Shown: positions 1 through 9,343 of the stretch, in pieces | How the letters are laid out: each line of letters opens with the position of its first letter | How positions within the stretch are numbered: position 1 is the stretch's first letter | Notes under the pieces: model-generated | Told to the model about the DNA's origin: nothing | Databases searched by the model: none | The model's input: only the letters and a program-made list of their open reading frames with translations | Position numbers and translations under genes: made by a program | Assembly: GCA_023410475.1 (NCBI GenBank) | Contig: JAEYPS010000021.1 | Span: 62,001 to 126,000, forward strand | Reading direction: 5' to 3' | Source of the DNA: Bacillota bacterium | GTDB taxonomy: Bacteria > Bacillota > Clostridia > Christensenellales > SZUA-584 | Length of the DNA stretch: 64,000 nt

Positions 1-275
1 TAGAATTTGAAGCGGCGTTTAAGAAAGCGCTGAAGGACGACAAAGGATTTTCAGCGAAAACCACGCGGCCACAGCATTACGACTTTACCGGATCGCGCAA
101 GAATGTCACGCCTGTGGTCACTAAGGATACCCGCACGGTTTACCGTATGGACGAAAACAACGTGGATATCGACTACCAGAACTTAGAGCTTGCGAGAAAC
201 ACTATATACTACAACGAGCTGGCGACGCTGATGAGCAGCGAGATCGGCAAGATGAAGACTGTCATCAACGGATAA
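1..275 (+). CDS. flgB: Flagellar rod protein FlgB, C-terminal part
   Basis: The window opens inside this gene; 90 codons remain, read in the frame that begins at base 3 and stops with TAA at 273-275. FlgB is a proximal rod subunit of the flagellar basal body, exported by the flagellar type III system. The visible tail contains the NVDIDYQNLELARN segment followed by a helix ending in KMKTVING, which is typical of the FlgB/FlgC C-terminal D0 helix. flgC begins 11 bases later and fliE follows, the standard flgB-flgC-fliE order. The start and any promoter lie outside the window. Confidence 0.9.
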   Translation, partial: EFEAAFKKALKDDKGFSAKTTRPQHYDFTGSRKNVTPVVTKDTRTVYRMDENNVDIDYQNLELARNTIYYNELATLMSSEIGKMKTVING

Positions 276-286
276 CGGAGGGTTAT

Positions 287-712
287 ATGGGATTTTTATC
301 GTCACTTGATATCAGCGGTTCGGCGCTTTCGGCGCAGCGCCTGAGGATGGATGTAATAAGCCAGAACATAGCGAACGCCCAGACGACGGAAACGGCGGCT
401 GGCGGCCCTTATCGCAGAAAGGTCTGCGTTATGAGCGAACGCGCGGCAAGCCCGTTTTCCGCGGTTTTCGGCAGGACACTTGGCAGCGGAGTAAAGGTGT
501 CAGGGATAGTAGAAGACATGTCTGATTTTGAGCTCGAATACGCTCCGGACAGCCCGCTCGCCGGCCCGGACGGCTATATAAGAAAGCCGAATGTGGACGA
601 GGTGGAGGAGATCATCGACCTTATGTCCGCGACAAGATCGTTTGAGGCCAACATTACGGCGCTCGACGCCACGAAGAGCATGGCCGTAAAGGCACTTGAG
701 ATCGGACGCTAG
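287..712 (+). CDS. flgC: Flagellar basal-body rod protein FlgC
   Basis: FlgC is a proximal rod subunit that joins the MS ring to the distal rod. The 141-residue product is the usual length. It begins with the rod/hook/HAP signature (SALSAQRLRMDVISQNIANAQT, residues about 12-33) and ends with the matching amphipathic helix (FEANITALDATKSMAVKALEIGR). ATG 287 follows a GGAGGG Shine-Dalgarno. It is co-directional with flgB and fliE with short gaps, so one transcript is likely. Assignment over FlgB or FlgG rests on length and position. Confidence 0.95.
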   Translation: MGFLSSLDISGSALSAQRLRMDVISQNIANAQTTETAAGGPYRRKVCVMSERAASPFSAVFGRTLGSGVKVSGIVEDMSDFELEYAPDSPLAGPDGYIRKPNVDEVEEIIDLMSATRSFEANITALDATKSMAVKALEIGR

Positions 713-733
713 TATTGATGAGGAGGTAACGGT

Positions 734-1030
734 ATGCAGATAAATTCACTTGAAAGCATTCTGTCAAACTTTGAAAGCATAAACTCCAAAAAGACGGGAG
801 GAGAGAGCGAAAGCAGCTTTACCGACATATTCGGCGAGGCGATAAACAACGTAAAAGAGGCGGAGGCGGAGCTTCAGGCTGAGAACTACGCTCTGCTCAC
901 TGGAGAGTCGGACAGCATCCATTCCGCTATGATAGCGGCGCAGAAGGCCGAAATAGCTGTGTCTCTCGCCGTACAGGTAAGAAATAAGGTCATAGAATCA
1001 TATAACACCGTGATGGGAATGCAGCTGTAA
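734..1030 (+). CDS. fliE: Flagellar hook-basal body adaptor FliE
   Basis: FliE links the MS ring to the rod and is needed for export of other rod parts. The 98-residue product has the expected two-helix layout, with a charged helix at about 40-60 and the conserved C-terminal segment AAQKAEIAVSLAVQVRNKVIESYNTVMGMQL. ATG 734 is preceded by GAGGAGG. In most Clostridia fliF follows at once; here a 127-base gap and then fliO come next, and fliF is 17.6 kb downstream. Confidence 0.95.
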   Translation: MQINSLESILSNFESINSKKTGGESESSFTDIFGEAINNVKEAEAELQAENYALLTGESDSIHSAMIAAQKAEIAVSLAVQVRNKVIESYNTVMGMQL

Positions 1031-1104
1031 TACGGCGCTTTATAGAAATTTACGGAGCATTTTTCGTCAAACAAAACAAAATAACGGCATATACTGCTAA
1101 TTTA

Positions 1105-1134
1105 TTGTTTCACCATAATTTTGATGGGTATATA
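1105..1134 (+). promoter_or_regulatory. Candidate sigma-A promoter for the fliO operon
   Basis: TTGTTT (1105-1110) and TATATA (1129-1134) are separated by 18 bases and lie in the AT-rich 127-base gap between fliE and fliO, about 24 bases before the fliO start. No sigma-28 pattern is visible here. This would be the natural place for a new transcript, but read-through from flgB cannot be excluded. Confidence 0.35.
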
Positions 1135-1157
1135 AAAAGTAGGCTGGGGGTAAACTT

Positions 1158-1634
1158 GTGGACTGGACTACTTTTTTTTACGTGGTCGTCATGGTCGCCG
1201 TACTTGTAGGCGCATATCTGACGACAAAATTTATATCAGGGAAATCAAAAAGGCTGCTCAAGAGCCGGTACATACATCTGCTTGACCGGCTCCCGCTGGG
1301 TAAAGACAAGAACGTCGTGCTTATAGAAGTAGGCAATCAGACGCTTCTTGTCGGCGTGACGAATCAGTCTATCAGCAATTTAGGCGAGATAGACAGCGAA
1401 GCGCTCAAAGTCATCAAACAGCAAAACGCGCAGAAACCTTCAAAGGGTTTTGCTGAGCAGCTGCGTGATTTCATCATCAATGCCAAAGGCGCGCAGGAAA
1501 ACTTAAGAAAAGCGAGAATGCAGTACAAATCTCAGCGGCAGGGTTCGCCCGCTGATGAGAGCGACATACTTAGCCGTATGGACGAGGCGGTACAGCAAAG
1601 GCGCGATCGCATGGAAAAAGGCGGGGAAGAGTAA
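1158..1634 (+). CDS. fliO: Flagellar biosynthetic protein FliO
   Basis: FliO is a small membrane protein that helps FliP assemble into the export gate. The 158-residue product has one N-terminal transmembrane helix (about 4-25), then a conserved FliO core with the motif LPLGKDKNVVLIEVGNQTLL, and a charged tail. The start is GTG 1158 after CTGGGGG, a Shine-Dalgarno variant that recurs before fliF and flbD. The stop is separated by one base from the fliP ATG. Gene order fliO-P-Q-R-flhB-flhA supports the call. Confidence 0.9.
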   Translation: MDWTTFFYVVVMVAVLVGAYLTTKFISGKSKRLLKSRYIHLLDRLPLGKDKNVVLIEVGNQTLLVGVTNQSISNLGEIDSEALKVIKQQNAQKPSKGFAEQLRDFIINAKGAQENLRKARMQYKSQRQGSPADESDILSRMDEAVQQRRDRMEKGGEE

Positions 1635-1635
1635 T

Positions 1636-2400
1636 ATGAAAAAGAAAATATTCTTCCTTGTATTAATATTGCTTTTAATCGTCGTGTTTTCAGGCTGCTC
1701 GGCTCTCGGCGGCTCAAGGAACAACACTCCGGGCGGAGATAATGCCGGAGTGCTTGAGAGTATTACCGGCGGCAGGTCGGAAACGGTGGATATACTTTTG
1801 CTTATTACAGTACTGTCCCTGCTGCCGTCCATACTCATAATGCTCACGTGTTTCCCGAGAATAATTATAGTACTGTCTCTTATAAGAAACGGCCTCGGGC
1901 TGCAGCAGATGCCTCCTAATCAGGTGCTTGTAGGGCTGGCGCTGTTTTTGACCTTCTTTGTTATGTCGCCCGTGATAAACGAAATCAACACAAACGCATA
2001 TCAGCCTTATATAGAAGAGAAGATAACCGAAGACGAAGCGCTCGAGAGGGCAATGGAGCCTGTGCGCGAGTTCATGCTGAAGCAGACGTTCAAATCCGAC
2101 CTTGATTACTTTATATCAGTCTCGGGCAGCGCCGACGAAATACAGACCGTCGACGACGTACCAAATGTGGTTCTGATACCGGCGTTCATGACTAGCGAGA
2201 TAAAACGCGGGTTCGAAATAGGTTTCCTGCTTTATATTCCATTCATTGTTATAGATATGATAGTGGCAAGCGTTCTGATGTCGATGGGAATGATGATGCT
2301 TCCCCCGATCGTTATATCGCTTCCGTTCAAACTTTTGCTGTTCGTGCTTGTTAACGGATGGATGCTTACCGTTCAGACGCTGATCAGCAGCTTCGGCTAG
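1636..2400 (+). CDS. fliP: Flagellar export gate protein FliP
   Basis: FliP forms the core of the FliP-Q-R export gate in the basal body. The start is ATG 1636, one base after the fliO stop; a longer in-frame extension into fliO is not needed. The 254-residue protein has an N-terminal signal peptide, the conserved MLTCFPRIIIVLSLIRNGLGLQ segment, a soluble loop at about 125-175, and the C-terminal hairpin IVASVLMSMGMMMLPPIVISLPFKLLLF. The signal peptide ends in FSGC, which looks like a lipobox, unusual for FliP. Codon use matches its neighbours. Confidence 0.95.
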   Translation: MKKKIFFLVLILLLIVVFSGCSALGGSRNNTPGGDNAGVLESITGGRSETVDILLLITVLSLLPSILIMLTCFPRIIIVLSLIRNGLGLQQMPPNQVLVGLALFLTFFVMSPVINEINTNAYQPYIEEKITEDEALERAMEPVREFMLKQTFKSDLDYFISVSGSADEIQTVDDVPNVVLIPAFMTSEIKRGFEIGFLLYIPFIVIDMIVASVLMSMGMMMLPPIVISLPFKLLLFVLVNGWMLTVQTLISSFG

Positions 2401-2440
2401 CCGCAGCGCAGCCATAAGATTATTTTAGGAGGAGCGGCAA

Positions 2441-2710
2441 TTGGAACAATCAGAAGTCATCACAGTCCTGCAGGACGCAGTTACGACAATACTTACCGTC
2501 GCGGGGCCGATGCTGATAGTGGCAATGGTAGTGGGCGTCATAATATCGATATTCCAGGCGACGACGCAGATAAACGAGCAGACGCTGGCGTTTGTGCCCA
2601 AGATAGTGGCCATACTGGTGGTGTTGCTGTTAAGCGCGGGCCTAGTTATAACGAGTCTTACGGAATTTACTCACCGCATGTACGGATATGCGGATACGAT
2701 GCTTAGGTGA
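2441..2710 (+). CDS. fliQ: Flagellar export gate protein FliQ
   Basis: FliQ is a two-helix subunit of the export gate. The 89-residue product has two hydrophobic helices (about 17-39 and 50-74) joined by QATTQINEQTLAFVPK, the conserved FliQ loop. The start is TTG 2441, about ten bases after AGGAGG; no ATG lies nearby in frame. The stop codon is one base from the fliR ATG. Confidence 0.95.
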   Translation: MEQSEVITVLQDAVTTILTVAGPMLIVAMVVGVIISIFQATTQINEQTLAFVPKIVAILVVLLLSAGLVITSLTEFTHRMYGYADTMLR

Positions 2711-2711
2711 T

Positions 2712-3494
2712 ATGAACGAAATACTCGGCAGCATAAACCAGAGTTTAGATCTGTTTATATTCATGTTTATAAGGATAACGGCGCTTATCGTGTCTTCGCC
2801 GATTTTCGGAAGGAGGACGCTGCCCAATGTGCTGAAGATAGGCCTGTGCCTGTTTATAACATACATCGTGTTCGCGTCGTACACTCCCAAGATTGCGCCC
2901 GAATACAACGGAGTGCTGGGGTTCGCGATGATATGCTTAAAGGAGATGCTGTTCGGGCTGGTGCTGGGATACGTGACGACGCTGTTCTTCTCTCTGGTGC
3001 AGACAGCGGGGCAGGTAATGGACATGCAGATGGGTTTCGGTATGGTAAACGTGTTCGATGTACAGAGCAACATCAGCGTGCCCGTTACGGGAAACCTTTT
3101 GAACATAGTGCTTTTAATTACGTTCCTTGGCGTAAACGGGCATCTTAAGCTGGTATACATAATGACGAGGACGTTTACGCAGATCCCCGTAGGGGCGGTA
3201 ACGCTTAATCCGATGATAGGGCTTATGGCACTCGACGTGTTCATACTGGCGTTCGTACTGGCGATAAACGTGGCGATGCCTCTCATTGCGTCAGGGCTTT
3301 TGGGAGAGGTGGTACTCGGCTTCATCGTAAGGGCGATACCCCAGATGAACGTGTTCGTGGTGGGCATACCGCTGAAGATAGCGCTCGGGTTTATGATATT
3401 GCTGCTTATACTTCCGGTGTTCGTGGGCTTTACGGGGGCCATCTTCGACCGGATGTACGAGTCTTTAGATAAGATGATAATGGGGCTGGCGTAA
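2712..3494 (+). CDS. fliR: Flagellar export gate protein FliR
   Basis: FliR caps the FliP5-FliQ4-FliR1 gate. The 260-residue protein is nearly all hydrophobic, with about six membrane segments, and has the conserved RITALIVSSPIFGRRTLPNVLKIGL region near the N-terminus. I chose ATG 2712 because AGGTGA sits immediately upstream, overlapping the fliQ stop; an in-frame ATG at 2688 would overlap fliQ by 23 bases. flhB starts directly after the stop codon, so translation is probably coupled. Confidence 0.93.
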   Translation: MNEILGSINQSLDLFIFMFIRITALIVSSPIFGRRTLPNVLKIGLCLFITYIVFASYTPKIAPEYNGVLGFAMICLKEMLFGLVLGYVTTLFFSLVQTAGQVMDMQMGFGMVNVFDVQSNISVPVTGNLLNIVLLITFLGVNGHLKLVYIMTRTFTQIPVGAVTLNPMIGLMALDVFILAFVLAINVAMPLIASGLLGEVVLGFIVRAIPQMNVFVVGIPLKIALGFMILLLILPVFVGFTGAIFDRMYESLDKMIMGLA

Positions 3495-4574
3495 ATGAGT
3501 CCGCAACAGCAATCGAGCGAAAGAACAGAAAAAGCCACACCAAAGCGAAAACGAGAGGCGCGTGAAAAAGGGCAGGTTTTCAAGAGCGCCGAGATAGTAA
3601 GCGCGTTTTCCCTGCTCGCGCTGTTCGGTACGCTGGCGGTGTTCGGCGGTACGATAGTTGACAATACAAAGGCGCTGATGAACCACTTTTTCTCGCATAA
3701 GGCTCCGGACGGGCTTACCGCAGCCGCCGCCGGAAAGGCTTTGGGAGAGGCGATAGTATATTTTCTTAATATAATAGCGCCTGTGCTGATAGCGGCGTTT
3801 GTGTGCGGGATCATATTCAACATAACTCAGGTAGGGTTCCTCTTCACCACAAAGGCCATTATGCCAAAGCTCGAGAGGATAAGCATGGGTCAGGGCTTCA
3901 AGCGTATATTCTCGAAGAGGACGCTTATAGAGCTCGCAAAGTCTGTTATTAAGATAGCGATACTCGGCTGGGTAGCGTACAACGAATACGAAGCCCAGAT
4001 GAATAAGTTCCCGCCGCTGATGGGAGAAGACATAGGCTTTTCGGTAGCGGCTGTCGTCAAGGTGCTTCTGGACGTCGCGTTCAAACTGGCCATAGCGTTC
4101 GCGATATTCGCGCCGTTCGACTATATATATCAGCGGTGGAAATACAACAAAGACCTGATGATGACAAAGCAGGAAGTAAAGGACGAGTATAAGCTGACCG
4201 AGGGCAACCCGACGACAAAGGGCAGGATATCGCAAAAGCAGCGCCAGATGAGCAGGATGCGCATGGTGCAGGCCGTAAAGGAAGCGGACGTCGTAATCAC
4301 AAACCCGACGCATTACGCGATAGCGCTGTCGTACAAGGAAGACAGGCACAAAGCCCCGGTGGTAGTCGCAAAAGGAATGGACCACCTCGCGCAAAGGATA
4401 AAGGAACAGGCAAGAGAACACAGGGTAGAGATAGTGGAGAACAAACCGCTCGCGCAGTCGCTGTACTTCTTCTGTGACGTGGGCGACGAGGTGCCTGAGG
4501 ACCTATACAAGGCGGTAGCGGAGATACTGGCGTATGTGTACAGACTGAAAGGAAAGGTAAGGAGCGCACTGTGA
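3495..4574 (+). CDS. flhB: Flagellar export switch protein FlhB
   Basis: FlhB sits beside the export gate and switches substrate specificity from rod/hook to filament proteins by self-cleavage. The 359-residue protein has the N-terminal SSERTEKATPKRKREAREKGQV motif, four membrane helices, and a cytoplasmic domain with the autocleavage site NPTH at about residues 270-273, so it should process normally. ATG 3495 abuts the fliR stop, and the 3' end overlaps the flhA GTG by four bases. Confidence 0.97.
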   Translation: MSPQQQSSERTEKATPKRKREAREKGQVFKSAEIVSAFSLLALFGTLAVFGGTIVDNTKALMNHFFSHKAPDGLTAAAAGKALGEAIVYFLNIIAPVLIAAFVCGIIFNITQVGFLFTTKAIMPKLERISMGQGFKRIFSKRTLIELAKSVIKIAILGWVAYNEYEAQMNKFPPLMGEDIGFSVAAVVKVLLDVAFKLAIAFAIFAPFDYIYQRWKYNKDLMMTKQEVKDEYKLTEGNPTTKGRISQKQRQMSRMRMVQAVKEADVVITNPTHYAIALSYKEDRHKAPVVVAKGMDHLAQRIKEQAREHRVEIVENKPLAQSLYFFCDVGDEVPEDLYKAVAEILAYVYRLKGKVRSAL

Positions 4575-6613
4575 AAAAAACGGACATACTGATAGCGGTA
4601 ATGATACTGGGAATAGTGCTGCTTATCATCATACCTCTTTCGACGGGCATGATGGACTTCTTCCTTATTGTCAATATCACGCTCGCTCTGCTGATGCTGC
4701 TTATAACGCTGTACACGAAAAGGACGCTCGATTTCTCGACATACCCGACCGTGCTGCTTATTGTGACGCTGTTCCGGCTGGCTCTCAATATATCGTCTAC
4801 AAGGCTGATACTCGGAAACGGCGGCGACGCGGGCAACGTTATAAAAGCGTTCGGAAGCTTCGTAGTAGGGGAGAACCTCATCGTCGGGCTCGTCATATTC
4901 CTTATAATCGTCGTGGTGCAGTTCGTCGTGATAACGAAGGGCGCGGAGAGGGTCGCCGAAGTCGCGGCAAGGTTCACATTGGACGCTATGCCCGGTAAGC
5001 AGATGGCTATAGACGCCGACTTAAGCTCAGGGCTTATCAACGAGAACCAGGCGCGCGAGCGCAGGAGCGACATACAGCGAGAGGCCGACTTTTACGGGGC
5101 CATGGACGGTGCGTCTAAGTTCGTTAAGGGCGACGCTATCGTAGGTATCATAATAACCCTTATAAATATAATCGGCGGAATACTCGTAGGCGTGCTGGGA
5201 GCTACCGGCAAGGCGATGTCGTTCGACGAGGTCATGCAGGTATATACGCTCGCGACGGTGGGCGACGGGTTATGCAGCCAGATACCCGCTTTGCTCGTTT
5301 CGACCGCCACAGGCATCATTGTTACAAGGGCGGCTACTAAAGAGGGTTTCGGGCAGGACGTTTCAAAGCAGCTGCTCGGGCAGCCGTACGTGTTCTTCAT
5401 ACTGGGCGGCATGCTCGCGCTTATCGGGTTCATACCCGGGCTTCCGACTCCCATCATACTTGTAGCTGCGATAGGGCTTGTGATATTCGGATATGTCAAG
5501 AACAGCCGCGCGAAGAGAAAAGAAGCAGCGGAGATCCGCGAAACGGAAGAGACCACCGCCGCGGAAAAGAGGAAACCCGAGAGCGTTACGTCTTTGCTGC
5601 ATGTAGACCTCATAGAGATGGAATTCGGATACGGGCTCATATCGCTTGTAGACGCCTCGCAGGGAGGAGACCTTCTCGACCGAGTGGTGATGATAAGGCG
5701 TCAGTGCGCGCTCGATCTCGGAATAATCGTACCCATAGTGCGGCTGCGTGATAACGTGCAGCTTGGCACGAGAGAGTATGTTGTTAAGATAAAAGGCATA
5801 GAGGTAGCGAGAGGAGAAGTAATGCCCGACCATTACCTGGCGCTGAAGCCCGACGATATAGACGACCCCATAGACGGAATAGAGACTGTCGAGCCTACGT
5901 TCGGACTGCCCGCTCTTTGGATAACGGAAAGCAACCGCGAGAAGGCGGAACTCAAAGGCTATTCCACGATTGATGTTCCGTCCGTGATATCGACGCATCT
6001 TCTCGAGGTCATTAAGCGCCACGCGGACGAGCTTATGGGGCGCCAGCAGGTGCAGACCATACTGGACAACTTAAAAAGGCAGCAGCCGGCGCTCGTTGAC
6101 GAGGTCGTGCCCAAGATGTTCTCTATAGGCGAGGTGCAAAAGGTGCTTTCCAATCTGCTGCGCGAGGGAATATCCATACGCGATATAGCGTCCATACTCG
6201 AGACTCTGGGAGACTACGGAAACCTGACGAAAGACCCCGAGATATTGACCGAGTATGTGCGGCAGAGGTTTAAGCGCGCTATAACCAAGAGCTTTATACC
6301 CGACGGCAAAGCGAGGGTAATAACTATAAGCCCCGACGTCGAGAAGGCGATATCGGGAAGCCTCAGGCAGACGGAGCAGGGAACTTTGGCAGCGCTCGAA
6401 CCAACACAGATACAAATGTTTTTGAGCAGCATAAAGGGCGGCATCGACCATTTCCTGAGCCTTGGAGTCCAGCCTATGGTAATAACGTCGCCGGTAATAA
6501 GAAAGCATATTAAAAACCTGTCCTCACAGGTCTATCCCGACCTCGTGGTGCTCTCATACAACGAGATAGAACAGGATGTACAGATATTTTCGGACTGGGT
6601 GGTGAATATTTAA
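4571..6613 (+). CDS. flhA: Flagellar export protein FlhA
   Basis: FlhA forms the nonameric export ring that docks cargo and chaperones and uses the proton gradient. The 680-residue protein has the expected N-terminal membrane domain of about eight helices, the FHIPEP-family signature around ARFTLDAMPGKQMAIDAD, and a long cytoplasmic domain from about residue 330. The start is GTG 4571 inside the GTGA overlap with flhB. flhF follows without a gap. There is no sign of truncation. Confidence 0.97.
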   Translation: MKKTDILIAVMILGIVLLIIIPLSTGMMDFFLIVNITLALLMLLITLYTKRTLDFSTYPTVLLIVTLFRLALNISSTRLILGNGGDAGNVIKAFGSFVVGENLIVGLVIFLIIVVVQFVVITKGAERVAEVAARFTLDAMPGKQMAIDADLSSGLINENQARERRSDIQREADFYGAMDGASKFVKGDAIVGIIITLINIIGGILVGVLGATGKAMSFDEVMQVYTLATVGDGLCSQIPALLVSTATGIIVTRAATKEGFGQDVSKQLLGQPYVFFILGGMLALIGFIPGLPTPIILVAAIGLVIFGYVKNSRAKRKEAAEIRETEETTAAEKRKPESVTSLLHVDLIEMEFGYGLISLVDASQGGDLLDRVVMIRRQCALDLGIIVPIVRLRDNVQLGTREYVVKIKGIEVARGEVMPDHYLALKPDDIDDPIDGIETVEPTFGLPALWITESNREKAELKGYSTIDVPSVISTHLLEVIKRHADELMGRQQVQTILDNLKRQQPALVDEVVPKMFSIGEVQKVLSNLLREGISIRDIASILETLGDYGNLTKDPEILTEYVRQRFKRAITKSFIPDGKARVITISPDVEKAISGSLRQTEQGTLAALEPTQIQMFLSSIKGGIDHFLSLGVQPMVITSPVIRKHIKNLSSQVYPDLVVLSYNEIEQDVQIFSDWVVNI

Positions 6614-7789
6614 GTGTTCGTCAAAAGGTTTGTCGCAAAAGATATGCCCGAAGCGCTTAGAAAGATAAGCGCGGAGTTCGGGCCCGATGCGGTGATACTG
6701 CAGAATAAAAGCATACGCAAGAAAGGTATACCCGGATTGCTCTCCAAAAAGATGGTGGAGGTCGTCGCGGCGTACGAGCCTGCCCGCAGCAGGAAAAAGA
6801 GCGTAAGGGCAGAGGCGCTCGAGAGCGCGAAGCACGGCAGTGAAACGCAGCAAACACGGCAAACTGCAGCTCCGCCAGCTGCGACCAAAGAGCCTGGCGA
6901 CGAGAAGGCGTCGCTCCTGAGCAAACAGATGGACGAATTGAAAGACGCGGTGGCCGACTTTTCAAACAAGATACGCATCGTCAACAAGGAAACAACGCTG
7001 ACATTCACGCCTGACGTTTTAAGTCTCTATAACGGCCTTGTCGAGCGCGACGTGCAGGAGGAACTCTCAAAGGAGATAGCGTCGCAGGCTCAGGAGGTTA
7101 AGAGCAGAAAGGATTTTGAGGCAAAAACCGTGGCGCAGCAGCTGATACTGGACAAGCTTGGTGAGCCTATGCCCTTAAAGCTTAAAAGGTTCAAACAAAA
7201 CGTGCTGCTTTTTGTTGGGCCCACCGGCGCCGGCAAGACGACGACGCTCGCGAAGCTCGCGGGGATGCTCAAGTTTAAAGAGAATCTTGATGTGGCGCTC
7301 GTGAATACCGACACATACCGCATAGGCGCTATGGAGCAGATAAAGATCTATTCTGAGATAATGGACATCCCCCTGTTGACGGCGTATAGCCCGGAAGAGC
7401 TTAAGCAGGCGCTCGTTACGCTCGACGATAAAGATGTTGTGCTTATTGACACCGCAGGCAAGAGCGTCAGAGATGAAGAAACAAGAAACGACCTGTCGCA
7501 GATCTTCGAGGCGTCGGGCGCAGACGAAGTGTTCCTTGTAATGAGCGTCTCCACGGGCTATAAGGCGTGCAGAGAGATAGTCTCGAGCTATTCCTTCATA
7601 CCCGATTACAAGCTTATTATCACTAAGCTAGACGAGATAGGATCGTGGGGCAATGTGCTCAACATAACGGACTTTGCCAAAAAGTCGCTGTCATATGTCA
7701 CGATGGGGCAGAACGTACCGGACGATATCTGCAAGGCGGACGCGCAAAGCCTGGCGGACAATATTGCCGGGAAGGAGGCCGCGCTGTGA
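6614..7789 (+). CDS. flhF: Flagellar SRP-like GTPase FlhF
   Basis: FlhF is an SRP-family GTPase that sets flagellar position and number together with FlhG. The 391-residue product has a basic N-terminal region starting MFVKRFVAKDMPEALRKISAEFGPDA, a low-complexity linker, and the NG GTPase domain with the P-loop GPTGAGKTTT at about 202-211 and a DTAGK switch motif. The start is GTG 6614, directly after the flhA stop. The stop overlaps the flhG GTG. Confidence 0.95.
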   Translation: MFVKRFVAKDMPEALRKISAEFGPDAVILQNKSIRKKGIPGLLSKKMVEVVAAYEPARSRKKSVRAEALESAKHGSETQQTRQTAAPPAATKEPGDEKASLLSKQMDELKDAVADFSNKIRIVNKETTLTFTPDVLSLYNGLVERDVQEELSKEIASQAQEVKSRKDFEAKTVAQQLILDKLGEPMPLKLKRFKQNVLLFVGPTGAGKTTTLAKLAGMLKFKENLDVALVNTDTYRIGAMEQIKIYSEIMDIPLLTAYSPEELKQALVTLDDKDVVLIDTAGKSVRDEETRNDLSQIFEASGADEVFLVMSVSTGYKACREIVSSYSFIPDYKLIITKLDEIGSWGNVLNITDFAKKSLSYVTMGQNVPDDICKADAQSLADNIAGKEAAL

Positions 7790-8655
7790 CAGATCAGGCA
7801 GAGGCATTAAGAGAGATGGCCGGAAGGCACAAGGCGAGGCCTACAGAGATAATAACCGTAACGAGCGGAAAAGGCGGCGTGGGTAAATCAAGCCTTGCTC
7901 TCAATATGGCGATCTCGCTCAGCAGAAAAGGCAAGAGGACGCTGATAATCGATACCGACTTCGGGTTTTCAAATATCGACGTCATGCTGGGAGTTAAAAC
8001 AAAGTACGATCTGCTCGATGTTATCAAGCACGGGAAGGATATACACGAGATAATAGAGCACGGACTCGAAGGAGTACAGTTCATATCGGGGGGGTCTGGT
8101 GTATATGAGCTTACGCGCCTCAGCGGCAGACAGCTTATGGGGATAGTCGGCAGCTTATCCTGCCTTGAGAATATCGCCGACACGATAATATTCGACACAG
8201 GAGCGGGTGTAAACGACAATATGCTAAGGCTCATCTACGCCAGCCACGAGACGGTGCTTGTAACAACGCCCGAGCCCACGGCTGTTGTCGACGCGTACGC
8301 GCTGATAAAGATAATAAACGAGAAGGTCGGCAACGCAAAGATAAGCCTTGTGCTTAACAAGGCGGCGAGTCCGCGTGAGGCGTCTTCGGTAATGGACGGT
8401 CTTGCAAGGATAGCGAAGAAGAACATAGACATCAATATAAACAAGTTAGGATATATAATGAGGGACGAAAACATGCAAAAGGCAATAAAGATGCAGGTTC
8501 CGATACTGGTAAGCTTCCCTAAGTGCATGGCGTCGGTGAACATAGACGCCATATCCGCAAAGTTTTTAAGGATGCCCGTAGATAAGAAAGACAAACCAGG
8601 CATCTTAAGCTTCCTCGAGAAATTATCGGGGAAAAACGACGAAGGAGTCGGTTGA
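7786..8655 (+). CDS. flhG: MinD-like ATPase FlhG (FleN/YlxH)
   Basis: FlhG is a MinD/ParA-type ATPase that limits flagellar number and stimulates FlhF GTPase activity. I place the start at GTG 7786, which overlaps the flhF stop as GTGA; this gives 289 residues. The deviant Walker A motif GKGGVGKS is at 28-35 and is preceded by the short N-terminal DQAEALREMA helix that in this family activates FlhF. IIDTDFGFSNIDVMLG matches the MinD switch region. A one-base gap separates it from the PilZ gene. Confidence 0.93.
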   Translation: MTDQAEALREMAGRHKARPTEIITVTSGKGGVGKSSLALNMAISLSRKGKRTLIIDTDFGFSNIDVMLGVKTKYDLLDVIKHGKDIHEIIEHGLEGVQFISGGSGVYELTRLSGRQLMGIVGSLSCLENIADTIIFDTGAGVNDNMLRLIYASHETVLVTTPEPTAVVDAYALIKIINEKVGNAKISLVLNKAASPREASSVMDGLARIAKKNIDININKLGYIMRDENMQKAIKMQVPILVSFPKCMASVNIDAISAKFLRMPVDKKDKPGILSFLEKLSGKNDEGVG

Positions 8656-8656
8656 T

Positions 8657-9343
8657 ATGTTTGATCTTGGCAGTATCGTAAAGATCGGAGAGATATTCGA
8701 AGTCGAAGCCGGGGGTGTGCGCGTACACACCAAGCTGCAGGAGATGCACGAAGATGACGGGCTCGTAGTGCTGCAACCCACACTGAGGGGCGCGCCGCTC
8801 AGGGCAGATGACGGTGTGTATCAGTTCGCGTTTTTCAGGCCCAACGGGGTATACGTATTTGACGCCCGCTTCGAGTCAGCGTTTGAAAAAAAGGGCATAA
8901 GGCTTTGCCTTTTCCGCCGGATATCCGAGATAAAGAAGGTGCAGCGCAGACAATGCTACAGACTGCCGATAGTCCTTAACGTGGAAGTCTATGAAGATGA
9001 AGAAAGCAAGCCAAAGAAATATAAGGGCAAAACAACGACGCTCTCTGAAAAGAGCGTGCAGTTTACATGCTTTACTCGCTTTGCCGAGGATACGAAGCTG
9101 ACGGTTAAGATCTTCTTTTCACAGACCGAAACGATAACGCTTAAGGGCAGTGTGCTAAAGTGCACGGAACCTTTGGTAAAAAACGACCCGTACGACATTG
9201 TGATACTTTTTCTTGACAGCTATTCAAGACATATAACGCGGCTGTCCAGATACATATTCAAGCAGCAGATAATTGCACGCAATAAAAGTCAAAGGAGCAT
9301 TCGCGAAAATGGGGGTACTCAGCATGATTCAGAAGGAAACTGA
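8657..9343 (+). CDS. PilZ-domain flagellar brake protein (YcgR/YpfA-like)
   Basis: This 228-residue protein has the YcgR architecture: an N-terminal YcgR-type domain (about 1-90) and a C-terminal PilZ domain. The cyclic-di-GMP-binding RxxxR arginines are visible in QRRQCYRLP (about 96-104). The second PilZ motif, normally D/N-x-S-x-x-G, is degenerate here (TLSEKSVQ). In Bacillus the homologue binds cyclic-di-GMP and slows the motor through MotA. Its place between flhG and the sigma factor supports a motility role; whether the degenerate motif still binds ligand is open. Confidence 0.8.
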   Translation: MFDLGSIVKIGEIFEVEAGGVRVHTKLQEMHEDDGLVVLQPTLRGAPLRADDGVYQFAFFRPNGVYVFDARFESAFEKKGIRLCLFRRISEIKKVQRRQCYRLPIVLNVEVYEDEESKPKKYKGKTTTLSEKSVQFTCFTRFAEDTKLTVKIFFSQTETITLKGSVLKCTEPLVKNDPYDIVILFLDSYSRHITRLSRYIFKQQIIARNKSQRSIRENGGTQHDSEGN

